Source: Paraniabella defluvii (GTDB lineage: Bacteria; Bacteroidota; Bacteroidia; Chitinophagales; Chitinophagaceae). From it: a stretch of DNA of 64,000 bases. The stretch lies in NCBI GenBank assembly GCA_019316985.1, contig CP079215.1:5394001-5458000 (forward strand). Direction: 5' to 3'. Shown in pieces: positions 1 to 12,049 of this stretch. The number at the start of each line of letters is the position of its first letter. Position 1 is the first letter of the stretch. The notes under the pieces were generated by a model, which was given only the letters and a program-made list of their open reading frames with translations, had not been told where the DNA came from and ran no database searches. The translations under genes were made by a program, and so were the position numbers.

Positions 1-2761
1 CACGGCCCAGATATCGTCGGGGCTGTAGCCATCTTTATATCTGATCAGAGATTTATCATCGAGCAGGTTTTTGTTTACTCCCGCAAGTGCGGCGCCGAAA
101 TGATCATACCTCGATTTCAAAGCAGCGCCATTGACGCCTATATTCCAGATAAACCTGTCCCTGGGGCGGTATATTACAGCATAACGGGCGCTAAACTCAA
201 TTCCTTTTGTATTCAGCATTCCGGCGTTCATCCCGTACCCGTAAAGGCCGGTGGATGCAGGCAGGTCCAAAACCACTATCAGGGGATCTGTATTTTTATC
301 ATAGAAGTTGATGTAACCTGTAAGACGGTTGCCTAATACAGTGTAATCAATTGAAAGGTTTTTGGTAAGGGTTTTTGCCATTCCAGCTCATTATTTCCCA
401 AAGTGGTAAGGCTCATTCCTTGTCCGAAATAGTTTACCGTTTGCTCAAATGTGTAAGTAGAAGTTGATGAAGTAGAGCCTATATTCTGGTTACCCGTATA
501 CCCGATGCTGCCTTTTAGCCTCAGTAAATTAATCCATGCAGCTTTCGATAACACCTTTTATGCAAGTTCCACCCCAGGCCAACTGACCAGAAAGGCGTAT
601 ACTTACGTGCAGAGCCAAAAGCGGTGGAGCCGTCTACCCTTCCGGTCAGGTCAGCAAAATAAGTGTCGTCAAAGAGTAGTTGACGGACAGCAAAAGGTTA
701 TTTCGCCTTGCTATCGAATTTGCATATCCCGGTCTGGAATTCTCAGGGTAGCCAAATGAAAATATCGGGTTACCATTACTTCCTGCCGGAAAACCAACAG
801 CTACATAATTTTCCCTGTTATTATCCCGGTGTTCCAGTTCTCCCTGCAGGTTAATATTGATCCGGTTACGTTCAATAAGCTTGGCATATGCCGCCTGTAC
901 ATTGAGCTGGAAACTGTTAGATGCCGTATTACTTCTGGAATATTGCCCTTTTTAAACAGATCCACTTCATCAAAACGGGTTAACTCGGGGGTGCAAATGC
1001 TTTGGTTGATGCATTATTTTTAATAACATTCGCACTGGCTGAAAAACGCCATTCCTTCCCGGAGTGTAGATCAAACTCAGTTGATTCTGTATCTGGTGTC
1101 CGATGGTGTTATTAATATTATTAAACTGGGCATCATACAATGGGTTATAAACGTTGTAGCTGCCCAGCGTGGTATTCATCGACTGCTCCAGGTACTTGGG
1201 AATGCTACCATCATCGTTATATTTTCTGTAGTACGGATTAGCCCGGGAGTATAAAGAGAATGACCCGTAGGGAGATTCGTTGGCGTTACTCCCGCTTAAA
1301 TTGAACCTGTTTACAAAGCTAAATTTATCTATCCGGTAAGTCACATCAATATTAGCTCCATAAGTATTCCTGCCCGAACCTTTCATTATTCCGGGAACAT
1401 CCGGTAATTACCTCCAAGAGAGAACATAAATTCTTTACTTCCCCGCTAACCTGCAGTGAGTGTCCGTTAGTTACAGCGGTTCTCAGGGGCTCGTTCATCC
1501 AATAAGTATTAACACCCCGCTGTACCTCCTTTAATTTATTATCGTATAACTGGTTTAAAGCAAGTTGCTGTTCGGGTAATGTGTTGGTATAAAGTGTATA
1601 CCTGCCGGCTAGTCTTTCAAATTCAAGCTTCTCAGCTGCATTCATCAGGTTATAATCACTAAGATCCGGCATCTGAACCATAAAATCAGCGTTATAGCTT
1701 ACTCTCAATTCTCCGGGTTTAGGTTTTACCGTTTCCACTACTACCACACCGTTTGCGGCCTTTGCACCGTATATAGCAGTTGACGCGGCATCTTTTAATA
1801 AGGTTACCGATTCTATACGGTTAATATCAAGGTCGGTGATCCGTTGAAGCGTGGTGGGAAATCCATCCAGAATAAATAGCGGCTGATTAGGATCTTCTGC
1901 AAATTCGTCGTTCAGAGTAGCCGCAGCTAAACTGGTTTTACCACGTAGTTCAATGGTAGGCAGTGCATTGGGGTTAGAACCCTGTAAATTGTTCTCCAGT
2001 ACAATAAACGAAGGGTCTAATGTTTTTAAGCTCTGCACTACATTTAAATTACCTATCGTTCTTAATTCGTTGCCGCTAAAAGTTGTAGTGGCGCCCGTAA
2101 AACTTTCCTTTCTGCGGGAAAAAGACCCGTGTTGATCACTACATTTTCTTCTGTAGCTTCGAGAATTTTGAGCTTTATCAGCAGGCGACCTTCTTTCTCA
2201 ACCGGTACCTGTTGCGGTTCGTACCCAACGGCTGTAATGCTTAACGATTGTCCTGCCTGCACATCAATTAAAAACTCGCCGCTGCTATTTGAAACAGTTC
2301 CTCTTCTGGTACCCGTTATTATAATTGAAGCGCCCTGTATGGGTACACCTTTTTCATCCTGCACTACTCCCCGTACCATTACCCGGGGATGTTCTGCATC
2401 AGGACTGAAACAGGCTGACCTCTTTGCGCCGCATTCTTCCCCTGATCGGTCAGTATAACCTTTTCAGTAAGTTTCGAAATAATTACCACCTTATCTTCTA
2501 TCGAATACCCCAAACCTATGGGCGATAATATCCGGTTTAACACATCTTTCAAAGGGGCCCTGGTTACGGTTAATGAAACCGGGTCTGCATGACGTATTAA
2601 CTGGTCGTTATAAAAAAGGAATACCCCGTTTGTTTTTCTATTTTCTGCAACACAAGCTCCATCCGCTCGTTTTTGCAATTAATGGTTACATACTGACCAT
2701 ACCCCACAGCAGCAAACACCTGGAGACAGGCAAAGAATAATAGAAACGTCATTAATCTCAT
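1..2761 (-). CDS. SusC/RagA TonB-linked outer-membrane receptor with STN domain (C-terminus cut by window)
   Basis: An outer-membrane TonB-dependent glycan importer. From the start at 2761 (MRLMTFLLFFACLQ) one reads a signal peptide, then an STN domain (about 2420-2690, IGLGYSIEDKVVII), a CarboxypepD_reg-like beta domain (2070-2380, GVPIQGASIIITGT), a TonB plug (1360-2040, SVTLLKDAASTAIYGAKAANG) and barrel segments down to base 1 (RLKGSIGYTGNQNI at about 500). The C-terminus lies off the left edge. Several single-base shifts break it (near 2620, 2380, 2050, 1370 and 350), but each segment continues the family pattern. The STN domain together with the adjacent FecR and sigma factor implies trans-envelope signalling, in which substrate binding activates the anti-sigma/sigma pair. 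A SusD partner is expected just outside the window. The substrate cannot be read directly; the upstream rhamnosidase suggests a rhamnose-containing glycan. Confidence 0.92.
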
Positions 2762-2814
2762 AATGAAATAAGCATTTAAATTGTAATCCCCGATACGCCT
2801 TAAAAAAAACGCAC

Positions 2815-3943
2815 CTATCTTTTTTGATAAATCTTTATTTGGTTGCCAGCCACCCGATATGTAACGGTGCTGGTAGCTTCAAACATTTTAAGCAGTTTTT
2901 GTACATTTTCTGTTCGTGGTATTCTACCACTAAAAGTGAGCCCTTTTAACCTGGGGTCGAGTTCTATACTTGCGTTATACCATCGGGATACCTGTCTCAT
3001 AATTTCAGATATCTCGGTTTGGTCAAAATCAAAATACCCGTTTTTCCATGCCATTACTTTCCCTACATCAATGCCGCTAATGGTTTCAATAGCCCTGCCG
3101 GCTCGTACCACCGTTTGTTGTCCCGGCCGTAGTATTACGTTTTTGCCCGAGAGCGGTGTCTGCACTTTTACACTCCCCTGTAGTAATGTGGTTTTAACAG
3201 TAGCCTCATCATCATAAGCGTTAACGTTGAAATGGGTACCTAAAACGGATATTTGCTGCCTGCCAGGTACTTCAACAATAAAAGGTTGGTTTTTATTATG
3301 CGTTACTTCGAAATACGTTTCTCCCTTTACAATAACTTTTCGCTCGGGGCCGGTAAACCTGGTTGGAAACCTGATGGAGGATACGGCATTTAACCACACC
3401 ATTGTACCATCCGGTAAACGAAGTTTGTAGCTCCCTCCTGCCGGTATGCTTACTTCGTTAAATTTTACTTCCTGGTTTGCCGATATACTGTTATAAGCAA
3501 TAGTGCCGTCTTTTAGTTTTACAATCTCAGAACCACCTTCGGAAGCAACATTTCCCGCTCCGGTGCTGTCTAACTCTATCACCGTACCATCATCCAGTTT
3601 AAGGAGGGCTTTTTCCGTACCGGGTACAATACTCCCTGTCACATTATGCGGGCGGGTTGGTAATATATATTGGTAAATAAGCGCACCAGCCAATATCAGT
3701 AGCAAAACGGCGGCTACCCTGAACAGCCAGCGAAAAGCAACTACAGGCTTGCTTTTGCGTTTTTTTATTTGTTTATGTATGCGGTTGTATATGTCGTCGC
3801 CTAGGGCATCAATATCTCTCCCCTCAAAATTATTCAGTTCTTCCACCTGCGCATACCATTTTTCTACATAAGCGGTTTCTAACGGAGATGCGTTACCTCT
3901 CTATATATTTATTGAGTATGGTTTTAAAGGCCTCTTTCGTCAT
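2815..3943 (-). CDS. FecR-family anti-sigma factor
   Basis: An inner-membrane anti-sigma regulator that passes the signal from an STN-bearing SusC to an ECF sigma factor. A long segment (2815-3846) shows one membrane helix (WLFRVAAVLLLILAGALIYQ), the FecR periplasmic core (PAGGSYKLRLPDGTMVWLNA, GETYFEVTHNKNQPF, VLGTHFNVNAY) and the C-terminal STN-like DUF4974 domain (WKNGYFDFDQTEISEIMRQV). The usual N-terminal cytoplasmic part is found upstream in another frame: MTKEAFKTILNKYIER from 3943, then NASPLETAYVEKWY, with one missing base near 3895. I therefore place the start at 3943 and not at the internal ATG at 3846. It lies between the sigma factor and SusC, the standard order. Confidence 0.94.
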
Positions 3944-4173
3944 GTAAACAACTTTGCTACTTTATATAATACCATATTCGAAAGAGTCGTACTATTCAAA
4001 TTCGAAAAAAAGTAATATTTTTTTATAATAATATAATAAGCGCCAAGAAGACACCTGTTGTCATTATCCGTTTTCAATGATCGTTAGGAAAAAAAGCCTG
4101 CAAACAAGGGCAGGATGCTGCTATATGAGAAAAATTGCAAACTTATAGCCGGAAAGCCGGGCTCTCAAACGCT

Positions 4174-4712
4174 TTAAAGCTTCGAGAGTATATTTTTTAC
4201 TGTTTGCTCCGAAATATTTAATTGTTTTGCAATTTCATTATTTCGCAAATGCTCATTCCGGCTAAGCCGGTATACTTCCTGCATTCTTTCAGGAAGCAAC
4301 TGCACCTCGCTGTCAATAAGGGCTTCTAATTGTTTATAATAAAGCATTTCCTCGTTGGAAAGCGTTATTTGTTCGATAGCATCTACATTTAAAGGGAAAG
4401 TTCGTCCTCTTGCCTGTTCTCTTTGTACCTTTTTATTACGGCATACTTCACTGCCGTAAACAGGTAAGCACGCAGCGACTCGTCTACTACTACGCTATAC
4501 CGGTTGTTCCAAAGACTTACAAAAACATCCTGCACCACTTCTTCCGCATCGCTTGAATTATCCAGCCGGCTCATTGCTTTCTGATATAAATCTTTCCAAT
4601 AACGATCGTATAACAAGCGAAAATTTCGCTCGTCATCAGACCGCAATAAAGCGCTGTCACCTAAAAAGGTGTCTATTGGGGAATGATCATCCATAGCGTC
4701 GAATGGCGGCAA
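4174..4712 (-). CDS. ECF RNA polymerase sigma factor
   Basis: A sigma-70 family ECF factor, about 178 residues once one frameshift near 4400 is bridged. The N-terminal part (4389-4712) has sigma region 2 (RNFRLLYDRYWKDLYQKA, DAEEVVQDVFVSLWNNR). The C-terminal part, read in the next frame from about 4395 down to the TAA at 4174-4176, has region 4 with its helix-turn-helix (LLPERMQEVYRLSRNEHL, NEIAKQLNISEQTVKNILSKL). It is followed by FecR (230 bases on) and SusC on the same strand, so it is the FecI-like activator of that receptor locus. The start could also be the second ATG (MDDHS). Confidence 0.92.
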
Positions 4713-4868
4713 AATTAATTAATGATAAATAAAATGTTAAATTTTTATTCACCATCAAAATAAAAAATCGCGGCAGGCAGTTTTGAGGTGTCGCTTCGCA
4801 CGTGAAAGCGGGGTTGAAAATAGATACCACTGCAATGGTTATGACACTACAATAATATATTGCCTGCA

Positions 4869-6293
4869 TTACGTTACCTCTATTACCTCCATACCCAGTA
4901 AGGCTCCCAGCTTAATAATTTTAGATTTAATATGCCCTACGCCAACCGCGCAGTGATGCGCAGGGCCATGCCGGTTCCACTCCTGTACAAACCGACGGGC
5001 TCCCATTGCAAACCGGTAGCGGCTATTGGTATTGCCAATTTCTAATACGGGTCCGGGTACCGATGCGCCTTCGGCAACCAGCAACGCCAGCCGGTTGCCG
5101 GGTTGCTCTATCACCGATAATAAAGTAACCGGCCCGTTCTTAACGCTCATTTCCACCGACAACCCGGCGCCTACCTTTCCATGATAAACCTGTAGCGGTT
5201 TCACCTTGGTTTTACCTTCTGCTATAGCTATATGACCCGGACCATCATGCCCCATCAACACTACATCGTCTATATAATCCATAGCATAGTACTCGGTAAA
5301 AGATCCACCAGCGCCAAAACTGTCCATGATCTTCATAGCCTGTGCGTTCTTTATTTCGTACTCGCCGGCTACAGGAATACCCCTTGCAGTGAGCATAGAA
5401 TTACCCAGTATAATAGAGGCAATAGCAGTTTCGTTCCCGGGGTTTCCCGTTCCTTTATAATAATAGGCCAGGAGCCTAGCCGGTGAGCGGCTACCAGCTT
5501 ATCTAATGCAACAGCAGTAACAGCGGCTTTCCTGATTTCTGCCGGGTCGCAATCGGGCTGCATCTCAAATACGTCATTAAAGCGGGCAATGCAATCATTA
5601 ACTTCCGCCTCAGAAACCTGCTTGCGAAGAGCAGCCAGCTCCTCTACTTCCAACAATTCAATATGTCCTCCAAAATATTTGTACTGCAAAGTAAGATCGG
5701 TATAAATATCCAGCATACCACTATAATAATGCCCCATACATCCCAAACGGTTATACGACATCCGGTGTGCTACCGTTGCCGCCTCTACCCATTCTTTTAT
5801 TGCCATCCAGCATTCGTCGTCGCCGTTGAGCAGGCCGGTTACCTGGTGAAACCGGATACCTGCCCGCTGAAATACATTGGCAATTTCGGGTACCGGGCAG
5901 GCTGAACAATAAGCCAGCCACTCCCCGTCATACCAACCCGGTCGTTAATGGCGTTGAAACGTTGATAATTGATCGCGGCCTCAGGCGAAAGGTTGAGAAT
6001 AATAACCGGTACCCTGGCCTTTTGTACCACCGGCAATACCGTTGCAGATAAAGCGTAGGTTGTAACATACAAAAAGATAAGATCTACAGCTTCTTTCCTG
6101 AACAAACTGCCTGCTTCAAAAGCTTTGTCAACATTATCTACCAGGCCGGCATTTATAACCGTAGTATGATACTGCGATAAACGGTGATGCACCAAATCCA
6201 GATAGCCGTGCAACCGGGCTTCCAGTCCGTCAAACTGCGGCCAGTACGTATCTAGTCCGATACCAAAAGGCCGATCTTTAATTGAGGGAACAT
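4869..6293 (-). CDS. L-fucose/L-arabinose isomerase-family protein
   Basis: A cytoplasmic aldose-ketose isomerase family member of about 475 residues, pieced together over four frames. The N-terminus from 6293 reads MFPQLKIGL then GIGLDTYWPQFDGLEARL, the characteristic opening of this family. The middle contains PVIILNLSPEAAINYQRFN and RMSYNRLGCMGHYYSGMLDIY. The C-terminal domain contains GGSFTEYYAMDYIDDVVLMG, HDGPGHIAIAEGK and ARRFVQEWNRHGPAHHCAVG. The next gene upstream is the GH106-like rhamnosidase (27 bases apart), so they are probably co-transcribed, and the enzyme probably acts on the deoxysugar released. True substrate (rhamnose, fucose or another sugar) is not decidable from sequence; many relatives are annotated only by fold. 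Frameshifts near 6255, 5930, 5850 and 5400 look like base-calling errors. Confidence 0.82.
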
Positions 6294-6320
6294 AATGCGA
6301 AATTTAAAGTATGTAGATTA

Positions 6321-9300
6321 TTAGAAGAAAGAAAGAGTTACCGGCCCGATCAAACCCGACGACAAAAGAGGAGCGTCTTTTTTAAATGCGATGTTTGTTT
6401 TAGTGATCCGCTTGTTTTGAGGTAGCGCCGCATCACCAATCAGTCGGTTGGGCCATAAATTGATCACCTCAACTTTAAGGTGGTTATTCTTTCGGCGCAG
6501 GTTGCCGCTTACGTTTATTTGCCAGGGGCCGTCCATATAATACCACGGTCTTTACCATTGATTGTGATACGGCAAATGTCTTTTACTTCTCCCAGTTCTA
6601 ATAAAACAATTGATTGATCATCAATTGGGCCATTTACATCAAATACTTTTTCATATATAGCTTTTCCCGAATAGTATTGAATACGCGGATCCTCATGGCG
6701 TGTCCAGTCTGTTAGCTTTTCAAATACCATGCGGCCTGCACCACCTCTTTCTTCGTCGAAGTTGACCGCCCACGGGCCTGACAATGTTTGCCGGTAACGG
6801 GGTGCCTTTTCTTGTTGAAAGGAATTAAAACCGCGCTTTGCCAGATTATGCCTGTTTTTGGGAAATACCACAAACACAGATTGGAATACGTCAAAGCTGA
6901 GCCGCATAAGGATGCGGTTGTTTTTAACAACATATTCCGGGAGCAACACGCTGCCGTCTACTGCATTCCATAGTTCCGGTACAGTTTGCGAAACCCTGAA
7001 ACTGCAGGTAGCGGTTATTTTCTTTTTATGCCGGTTGGTGAGAAAATAGATTTCTGCTTCAGCACTACTCCGGTGAATAAAATCGATCCAGGCTTCGGGG
7101 TTATCGAATTCAAAATCCGGCTCAATTCCCTTCGATTCTAAAACCTGTCGTATATTATCGGTATCCAGTACGTTACCCTCGTTATGTAAAGAGGTTGCCC
7201 CCTTTTACCAGTTTGATCCCACAGCAGATTTGTAATTGTCTTTATCTCGCTGTCGCATTGGGGATAATTTTAAGACCCGAGTCAGTGTCGGGCGCCTTGC
7301 CTATTATCGTGGCACCGTTGGCTGCCAACTGTTGTATCTTTTTAAGTACCGGTAACGGCATACGGCGCGATGCGGGCAGTACCAGCAGCCGGTATCTCAT
7401 ACCACCCACCCGGTAAAACCAGCCAGCCATCTTTTACAGATAGCCTGGTAAGCAGGATCTCTTCATTACATACATCATAGTCATATCCATTGCCCAGGCG
7501 GGGTTAATATGTTTTTGAGCTACCAGGTTGGGCGCATTATCGCCGTTATAAAACAATACGTCTGCTACAAACGTACCGGCTCTCAGCAGGTGCTGACAGC
7601 GGGCGATATAAGTGAGAAAACCGGATGAAAGTTCCCACCAAGTAACGTTAGGATTAAAGTGTGTACCGGCGCCATATTCATAACCTGGAAGCCCGTCCTC
7701 CGGGCGCGTGGAGGTAGTGGAATGTATAACGATACGGTTAATGCCTTCACAAAAAGCCCTGTCCAGCGACTGTTTTAGGGAAGCCGGGCTATCCTGCCAG
7801 TGCCGCATGGTGGTAAATGCTTCGGCAGATACCGTTTTCCGACCATAGATATGTGCAGCGGAAGCTACCATTTTGGTCACCTTATTCTGTCCGAAATCGA
7901 GCCTGAACAACACCATAAGTTTTATCATCAGTAAGCGTATTCTGGTCTTCATGATTAGGTCCCAGCCAAAATTCCCCGGCGGGCATGTCGCTTCTACCCA
8001 GGTTTTTCAGTCCGTCGAGACAAATGGTGCCCGAACGGCTTGGGCCAGCTGCTTCATTTTGCACTAATAGTCCCTGCTGATGGCAAAGCTCTGCAAAACG
8101 GCCGTAATGCTCATCAGCCATGCAATCGGCTATAGTTTTACGGTAATCATTCAGAAAGCGATCGGATATATCGGCGCTGCCTATAATAAAACCACTTAAA
8201 ACGGGTAAGTAAGGAGTGGCATCATACCCACGGTAGTGCCTGAACTTTTCCAGGATCTTCCCCGTCCAGTTAGGAAAACCATCTTCAAAACTATCGTCGC
8301 AGAAATAAGCAGGTTTGGCACCCACTTTTGCCGCTTCCTCCAAAAGAAGCGTTCCGAAATGTTTAAACTGCAGTTCTACGCCACGCCTGTCAAACCAGTC
8401 GATAGAAAGGCCGTCTGCTTCGGGTTGGGCGATCATCAGCCGGGAGCCCGTCATGCGATGGCCGGTACGTACAATGATCCAGTTGCCATGGGGCACCTCC
8501 CAGTTTAAAATGCCGTCTTTTACCAATGATGTAAGGTCTATAATTTTGTCTACGGCTATGGGGTATCATTGTTTTCATTGATCCAGGGTTTTAATACCGG
8601 ATCCATAATTTCGAAAGATTTTGCAAAATTGCTGGCGTCTCTCCGGTTCGTTTTTGCGTCAAGGTTTCCCAATCGTTCACCGGTTATGCGAAAGTTCCCG
8701 CTCGCATTTATGGGAATGGCAACTATAGAAGTATCCTGGTAGTCGAGCTTTTCGAGTGGCAGGCCTATATAATCTTTATAACCGGGCGGATTAAAAACCT
8801 TGTCGTAACCCGACCTGCTATTAGGTAAAGGCAGCGCATCATTAAAATGTATGGGGCCTTTTACCTCCAGTGTGCTTTGTAAATACCATCTTCCCGAATC
8901 CCGGGCTGTATCCAGGGACCGCCCATGCACCATCCCGAACTCAGATTAATGCCCACTTCTATATTAAGCCGTTTGGCTTCCTTCATCGCAAAACGAAACA
9001 ACTCCTTCCATTCGTCCGAAAACAATTTTACGCCCTGCGGTATTCTTGCGCCACCCAAACCATCGGCACTGTTCACCAGTAAAACACCGCCGATGCCTTT
9101 ATTTTTAAATTCGGTTAAATCCCGCTGAATACCCTTTTTATTCACGAGACCATTGAACCACCACCAATAGCAGGCTGCACGTGTATGGTCGGGAGGCTGT
9201 ATAAAATACCGGGCGAGCTCACCGCTCCCGTTTACTTTTGAATGAAACAGCAGTTCGCCGGGGCTGAAAACAGAGGTGCTCAAACCGGCAAAACCACTGA

Positions 9301-9331
9301 TCTTTATAAAATTTCTACGATTCAGACTCAT
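6321..9331 (-). CDS. GH106-like alpha-L-rhamnosidase
   Basis: A large secreted glycoside hydrolase of about 1000 residues, resembling family GH106, which removes terminal alpha-L-rhamnose. The start at 9331 gives MSLNRRNFIKISGFAGL, a Tat-like signal. Family features follow: YWWWFNGLVNKKGIQRDLTE with IGGVLLVNSADG, then HGNWIIVRTGHRM, a barrel segment with AYFCDDSFEDGFPNWTGKIL and YRGYDATPYLPVLSG, an Asn-Glu-Ala stretch (LLVQNEAAGPSR), DVLFYNGDNAP, and a C-terminal jelly-roll part (YYSGKAIYEKVFDVN, INGKDRGIIWTAP, SGLIGPVTL). At least six single-base shifts break the frame. The neighbours (isomerase, sigma, FecR, SusC) make a small rhamnose- or fucose-oriented utilisation locus. The family call is by motif memory; the bond specificity is inferred. 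Confidence 0.85.
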
Positions 9332-9575
9332 TAGTTTTATGTATTGATATTGATGATGGCAAGTTTGAAAAGGAGTATTTACTAATAAAAATAAACAAAA
9401 TGAAACAAAACAAAATATAAATTGAAACATTATTTAACATTCTTAACCGAAAAATAATATAGCTTCCTCTCCCTTCTGACGATGTATATCAAACAAGGTT
9501 TTAACTCTACAAACGCCTATCTTGCACGCCAATTGATTCAATAATCTGTACTATCGCTATCAAATAAATGTTTTA

Positions 9576-10449
9576 ATGAGCAATGAGCAGTCGGCTATAA
9601 AAACTACCTATTTTAGTATCGCAGGTAATACGCTTCTGGCGCTGGTAAAGGGCATTGCGGGCTTTTTGGCAACTCTTACGCGCTGATAGCCGATGCAATA
9701 GAATCGACAACCGATATATTTTCTTCGGTACTGGTGCTGCTGGGGTTAAAGTACGCTAAAAGACCTGCTGATGAAAACCACCCTTACGGACACGGACGTA
9801 TTGAGCCGCTTATCACCTTCCTGGTGGTGGCATTCCTGGTAGTTTCAGCTACGATAATAGCCTACGAGAGCATTCAGAACATCAATACCCCACACGAACT
9901 ACCGGAACCCTGGACCCTGTATGTGCTGGGAGGAATTATACTCTGGAAAGAAATATCGTACCAGGTTGTTATCAGAAAAAGCAGGCAAACCAACAGTTCA
10001 TCTTTGAAGGCAGACGCCTGGCACCACCGGAGCGATGCCATCACTTCTATTACTGCATTTATAGGCATCTCAATTTCCCTGGTAATGGGCAAAGGTTATG
10101 AAACAGCCGACGACTGGGCAGCGCTCGCTGCATCGGCATTTATCCTGTACAACTGTTACCATATATTCAGACCCGCGCTGGGAGAAATTATGGATGAACA
10201 TGTATACGACGACCTGGTGGATGAAATAAGAGCAAAATCGATGCAGGTGCAGGGAGTAATGGCAACAGAAAAATGCTTTGTACGTAAATCAGGCATGAGA
10301 TATCACGTAGATCTGCATGCCATTGTAAATGGCTCCATTTCTGTAAGAGAAGGTCATGATATCGCCCACAGGCTGAAGGATTATCTTAAAAACAAATACC
10401 CAATCTGGGCAATATTTTAGTACATATAGAGCCCAGCCGTATCCAGTAA
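9576..10449 (+). CDS. Cation diffusion facilitator (CDF) metal exporter
   Basis: An inner-membrane divalent-metal/proton antiporter of about 290 residues. The N-terminus is read from the ATG at 9576 (MSNEQSAIKTTYFSIAGNTL), with a missing T near 9665 before NSYALIADAIESTTDIFSSV, the transmembrane metal-site helix. The main part has HPYGHGRIEPLITFLVVAFL, the second metal motif HHRSDAITSITAFIG, several further helices, and a cytoplasmic C-terminal domain (GMRYHVDLHAIVNG, HDIAHRLKDYLKNKYP). A missing base near 10400 moves the stop from 10420 to 10449. The metal (Zn, Co, Fe or Mn) cannot be told from sequence. It stands alone and converges on dinB. Confidence 0.93.
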
Positions 10450-10497
10450 TATAAGGCGCAAAACTCTTCACAGTTGACACTGTTGCTTAAAACAATT

Positions 10498-11574
10498 TCA
10501 GCTGCGCTTCTTCATTATTATCTTTTTCCTTTTCGAAATTCGATAGTCCCACACCCAATAACCGGATGCTTTTCCCTGGATAGGCGCGCTATGCAAAATG
10601 TTTAACGCAGCCTGTTGAATATCTGCGGCAGTATTAATAAAAGCAGTAAGAGATATACTACGGGTCATTAATGAGAAGTCGTGAAATTTAAATTTAACGG
10701 TTACTGTTTTTCCTTTAAAGCCTGAGCGCGCCAGGCGTATTGCTAATCTTTCTGCAAGTATTTTCAGTTCGGCCTCCATGCTTGCGCTGGTAACCAGGTC
10801 TTCCTGGTAAGTGTCTTCCACACTCACCGATTTTGTTTCCCGGTGCGGCTGCACTTCCCTGTTGTCAATACCTCGTACAATCTGGTAATAAAACTTACCC
10901 GGCTTTCCAAAATACTGCACCATTTCTGTCTCCGACAATTTCTTCAGGTCGGCTCCCGTATGCAGTCCCATGGCTTTCATCCTGGTCGCCGTTACTTTAC
11001 CAACACCGTAAAATTTTTCTACTGCGAGCGCTTCCATAAATTGTTCTATACGCGAAGGCCCTATAAAAGTTAAGCCATCCGGCTTATTCATATCAGAAGC
11101 TATTTTTGCTACGAATTTGTTGACAGAAACTCCTGCCGAAGCCGTAAGCTGTAATTCGTGTTTTATTGCTTGCTTAATTAACCGGGCAACTTCGAGAGCG
11201 GAGCCGACGCCCTGCTTATCAATAGTAACATCCAGGTAAGCTTCATCCAGAGAAAGCGGCTCTATCATATCTGTATAGCGATGAAAGATCTCGCGTATCT
11301 GGCGGGATACAGCCTTATAAGCATCAAACCTGGGAAATACAAAAATAGCTTCGGGACAAAGACGTTGCGCCGTTTTAGAAGGCATGGCCGATCTTATACC
11401 AAACTTTCTTGCCTCGTAACTGGCCGTAGCTACCACGCCTCCTCTTCCTTCCGGAAGACCTCCCACAACAACAGGTTTACCCTGATACGCAGGAAAATCC
11501 CTTTGCTCTACAGATGCATAAAATGCATCCATATCTATATGAATAATTTTACGATGAAGTATTGTACCATCCAT
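10498..11574 (-). CDS. dinB: DNA polymerase IV (Y-family translesion polymerase)
   Basis: Error-prone Y-family polymerase used to bypass damaged bases; 358 residues and uninterrupted, unlike most long genes here. Metal-binding motifs are HIDMDAFYASVEQ (D14, D16) and PLSLDEAYLDVT (catalytic D110, E111). The palm, fingers and helix-hairpin-helix thumb (EKFYGVGKVTATRMKAMGL) are present, followed by the little-finger domain (SVSVEDTYQEDL). The C-terminus ends ISKRKKIIMKKRS with no clear beta-clamp peptide. The start MDGTILHRKIIHIDMD fits the family. Single gene, converging on the CDF exporter with 48 bases between the stops. Confidence 0.97.
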   Translation of the reverse strand: MDGTILHRKIIHIDMDAFYASVEQRDFPAYQGKPVVVGGLPEGRGGVVATASYEARKFGIRSAMPSKTAQRLCPEAIFVFPRFDAYKAVSRQIREIFHRYTDMIEPLSLDEAYLDVTIDKQGVGSALEVARLIKQAIKHELQLTASAGVSVNKFVAKIASDMNKPDGLTFIGPSRIEQFMEALAVEKFYGVGKVTATRMKAMGLHTGADLKKLSETEMVQYFGKPGKFYYQIVRGIDNREVQPHRETKSVSVEDTYQEDLVTSASMEAELKILAERLAIRLARSGFKGKTVTVKFKFHDFSLMTRSISLTAFINTAADIQQAALNILHSAPIQGKASGYWVWDYRISKRKKIIMKKRS

Positions 11575-11638
11575 ACCGGCAAAGCTTTTGCTGGTTTAAT
11601 ATGGCTTCGGGGATAGCATATCCTTTTCTAAATACAGG

Positions 11639-11881
11639 TTAGGCAGCCTTGCGCTCAAGAGCTTGAATGATGCAAGTCAATAGTTCCTGTTCTATACCGA
11701 TCTCGTCATACGCTTCAGTGGATACAACACGGAAATTATGCTCATCATCTCTTTCAAAAACCAGCTCCCTCCCATCAACCACAATGTAAAATTTGTAGCT
11801 GTAGGCAAAAGTAACCAATCTTCCTTTCAGCACCCGCTCTTCTCCCTTATAGTTAAGGGCTAATTCAAAATAGTGTTCCAT
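11639..11881 (-). CDS. Small conserved hypothetical protein
   Basis: An 80-residue acidic soluble protein (MEHYFELALNYKGEERVLKG ...) with alternating hydrophobic and polar residues that suggest a small beta-rich fold (RLVTFAYSYKFYIVV, GRELVFERDDEHNFRVV) and a C-terminal helix (EQELLTCIIQALERK). I recognise no named domain. The ATG at 11881 is preferred over an in-frame TTG at 11896. It sits 64 bases upstream of the dinB start on the same strand. No signal peptide or membrane segment is seen, so a cytoplasmic role is likely. Confidence 0.7.
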   Translation of the reverse strand: MEHYFELALNYKGEERVLKGRLVTFAYSYKFYIVVDGRELVFERDDEHNFRVVSTEAYDEIGIEQELLTCIIQALERKAA

Positions 11882-12049
11882 TTGTAATGGGCGCAAAAGT
11901 AAGCTAAATTATTGAGTATAAAGGCCAAAAAAACTCCGCTCATTCACAATCGCCAGGCGCCATGAAATGCAACAGTAAAATTGCGCTACGCCAATGACTA
12001 ACCGGTACATTCGTTTCGGAATACATGTTTTTAGAAGAGGCATGAATAA

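Noticed and set aside
10449-10498. Hairpin ACAGT-TGAC-ACTGT as a terminator between CDF and dinB
   Set aside because: The five-base AT-containing stem is too weak to call.
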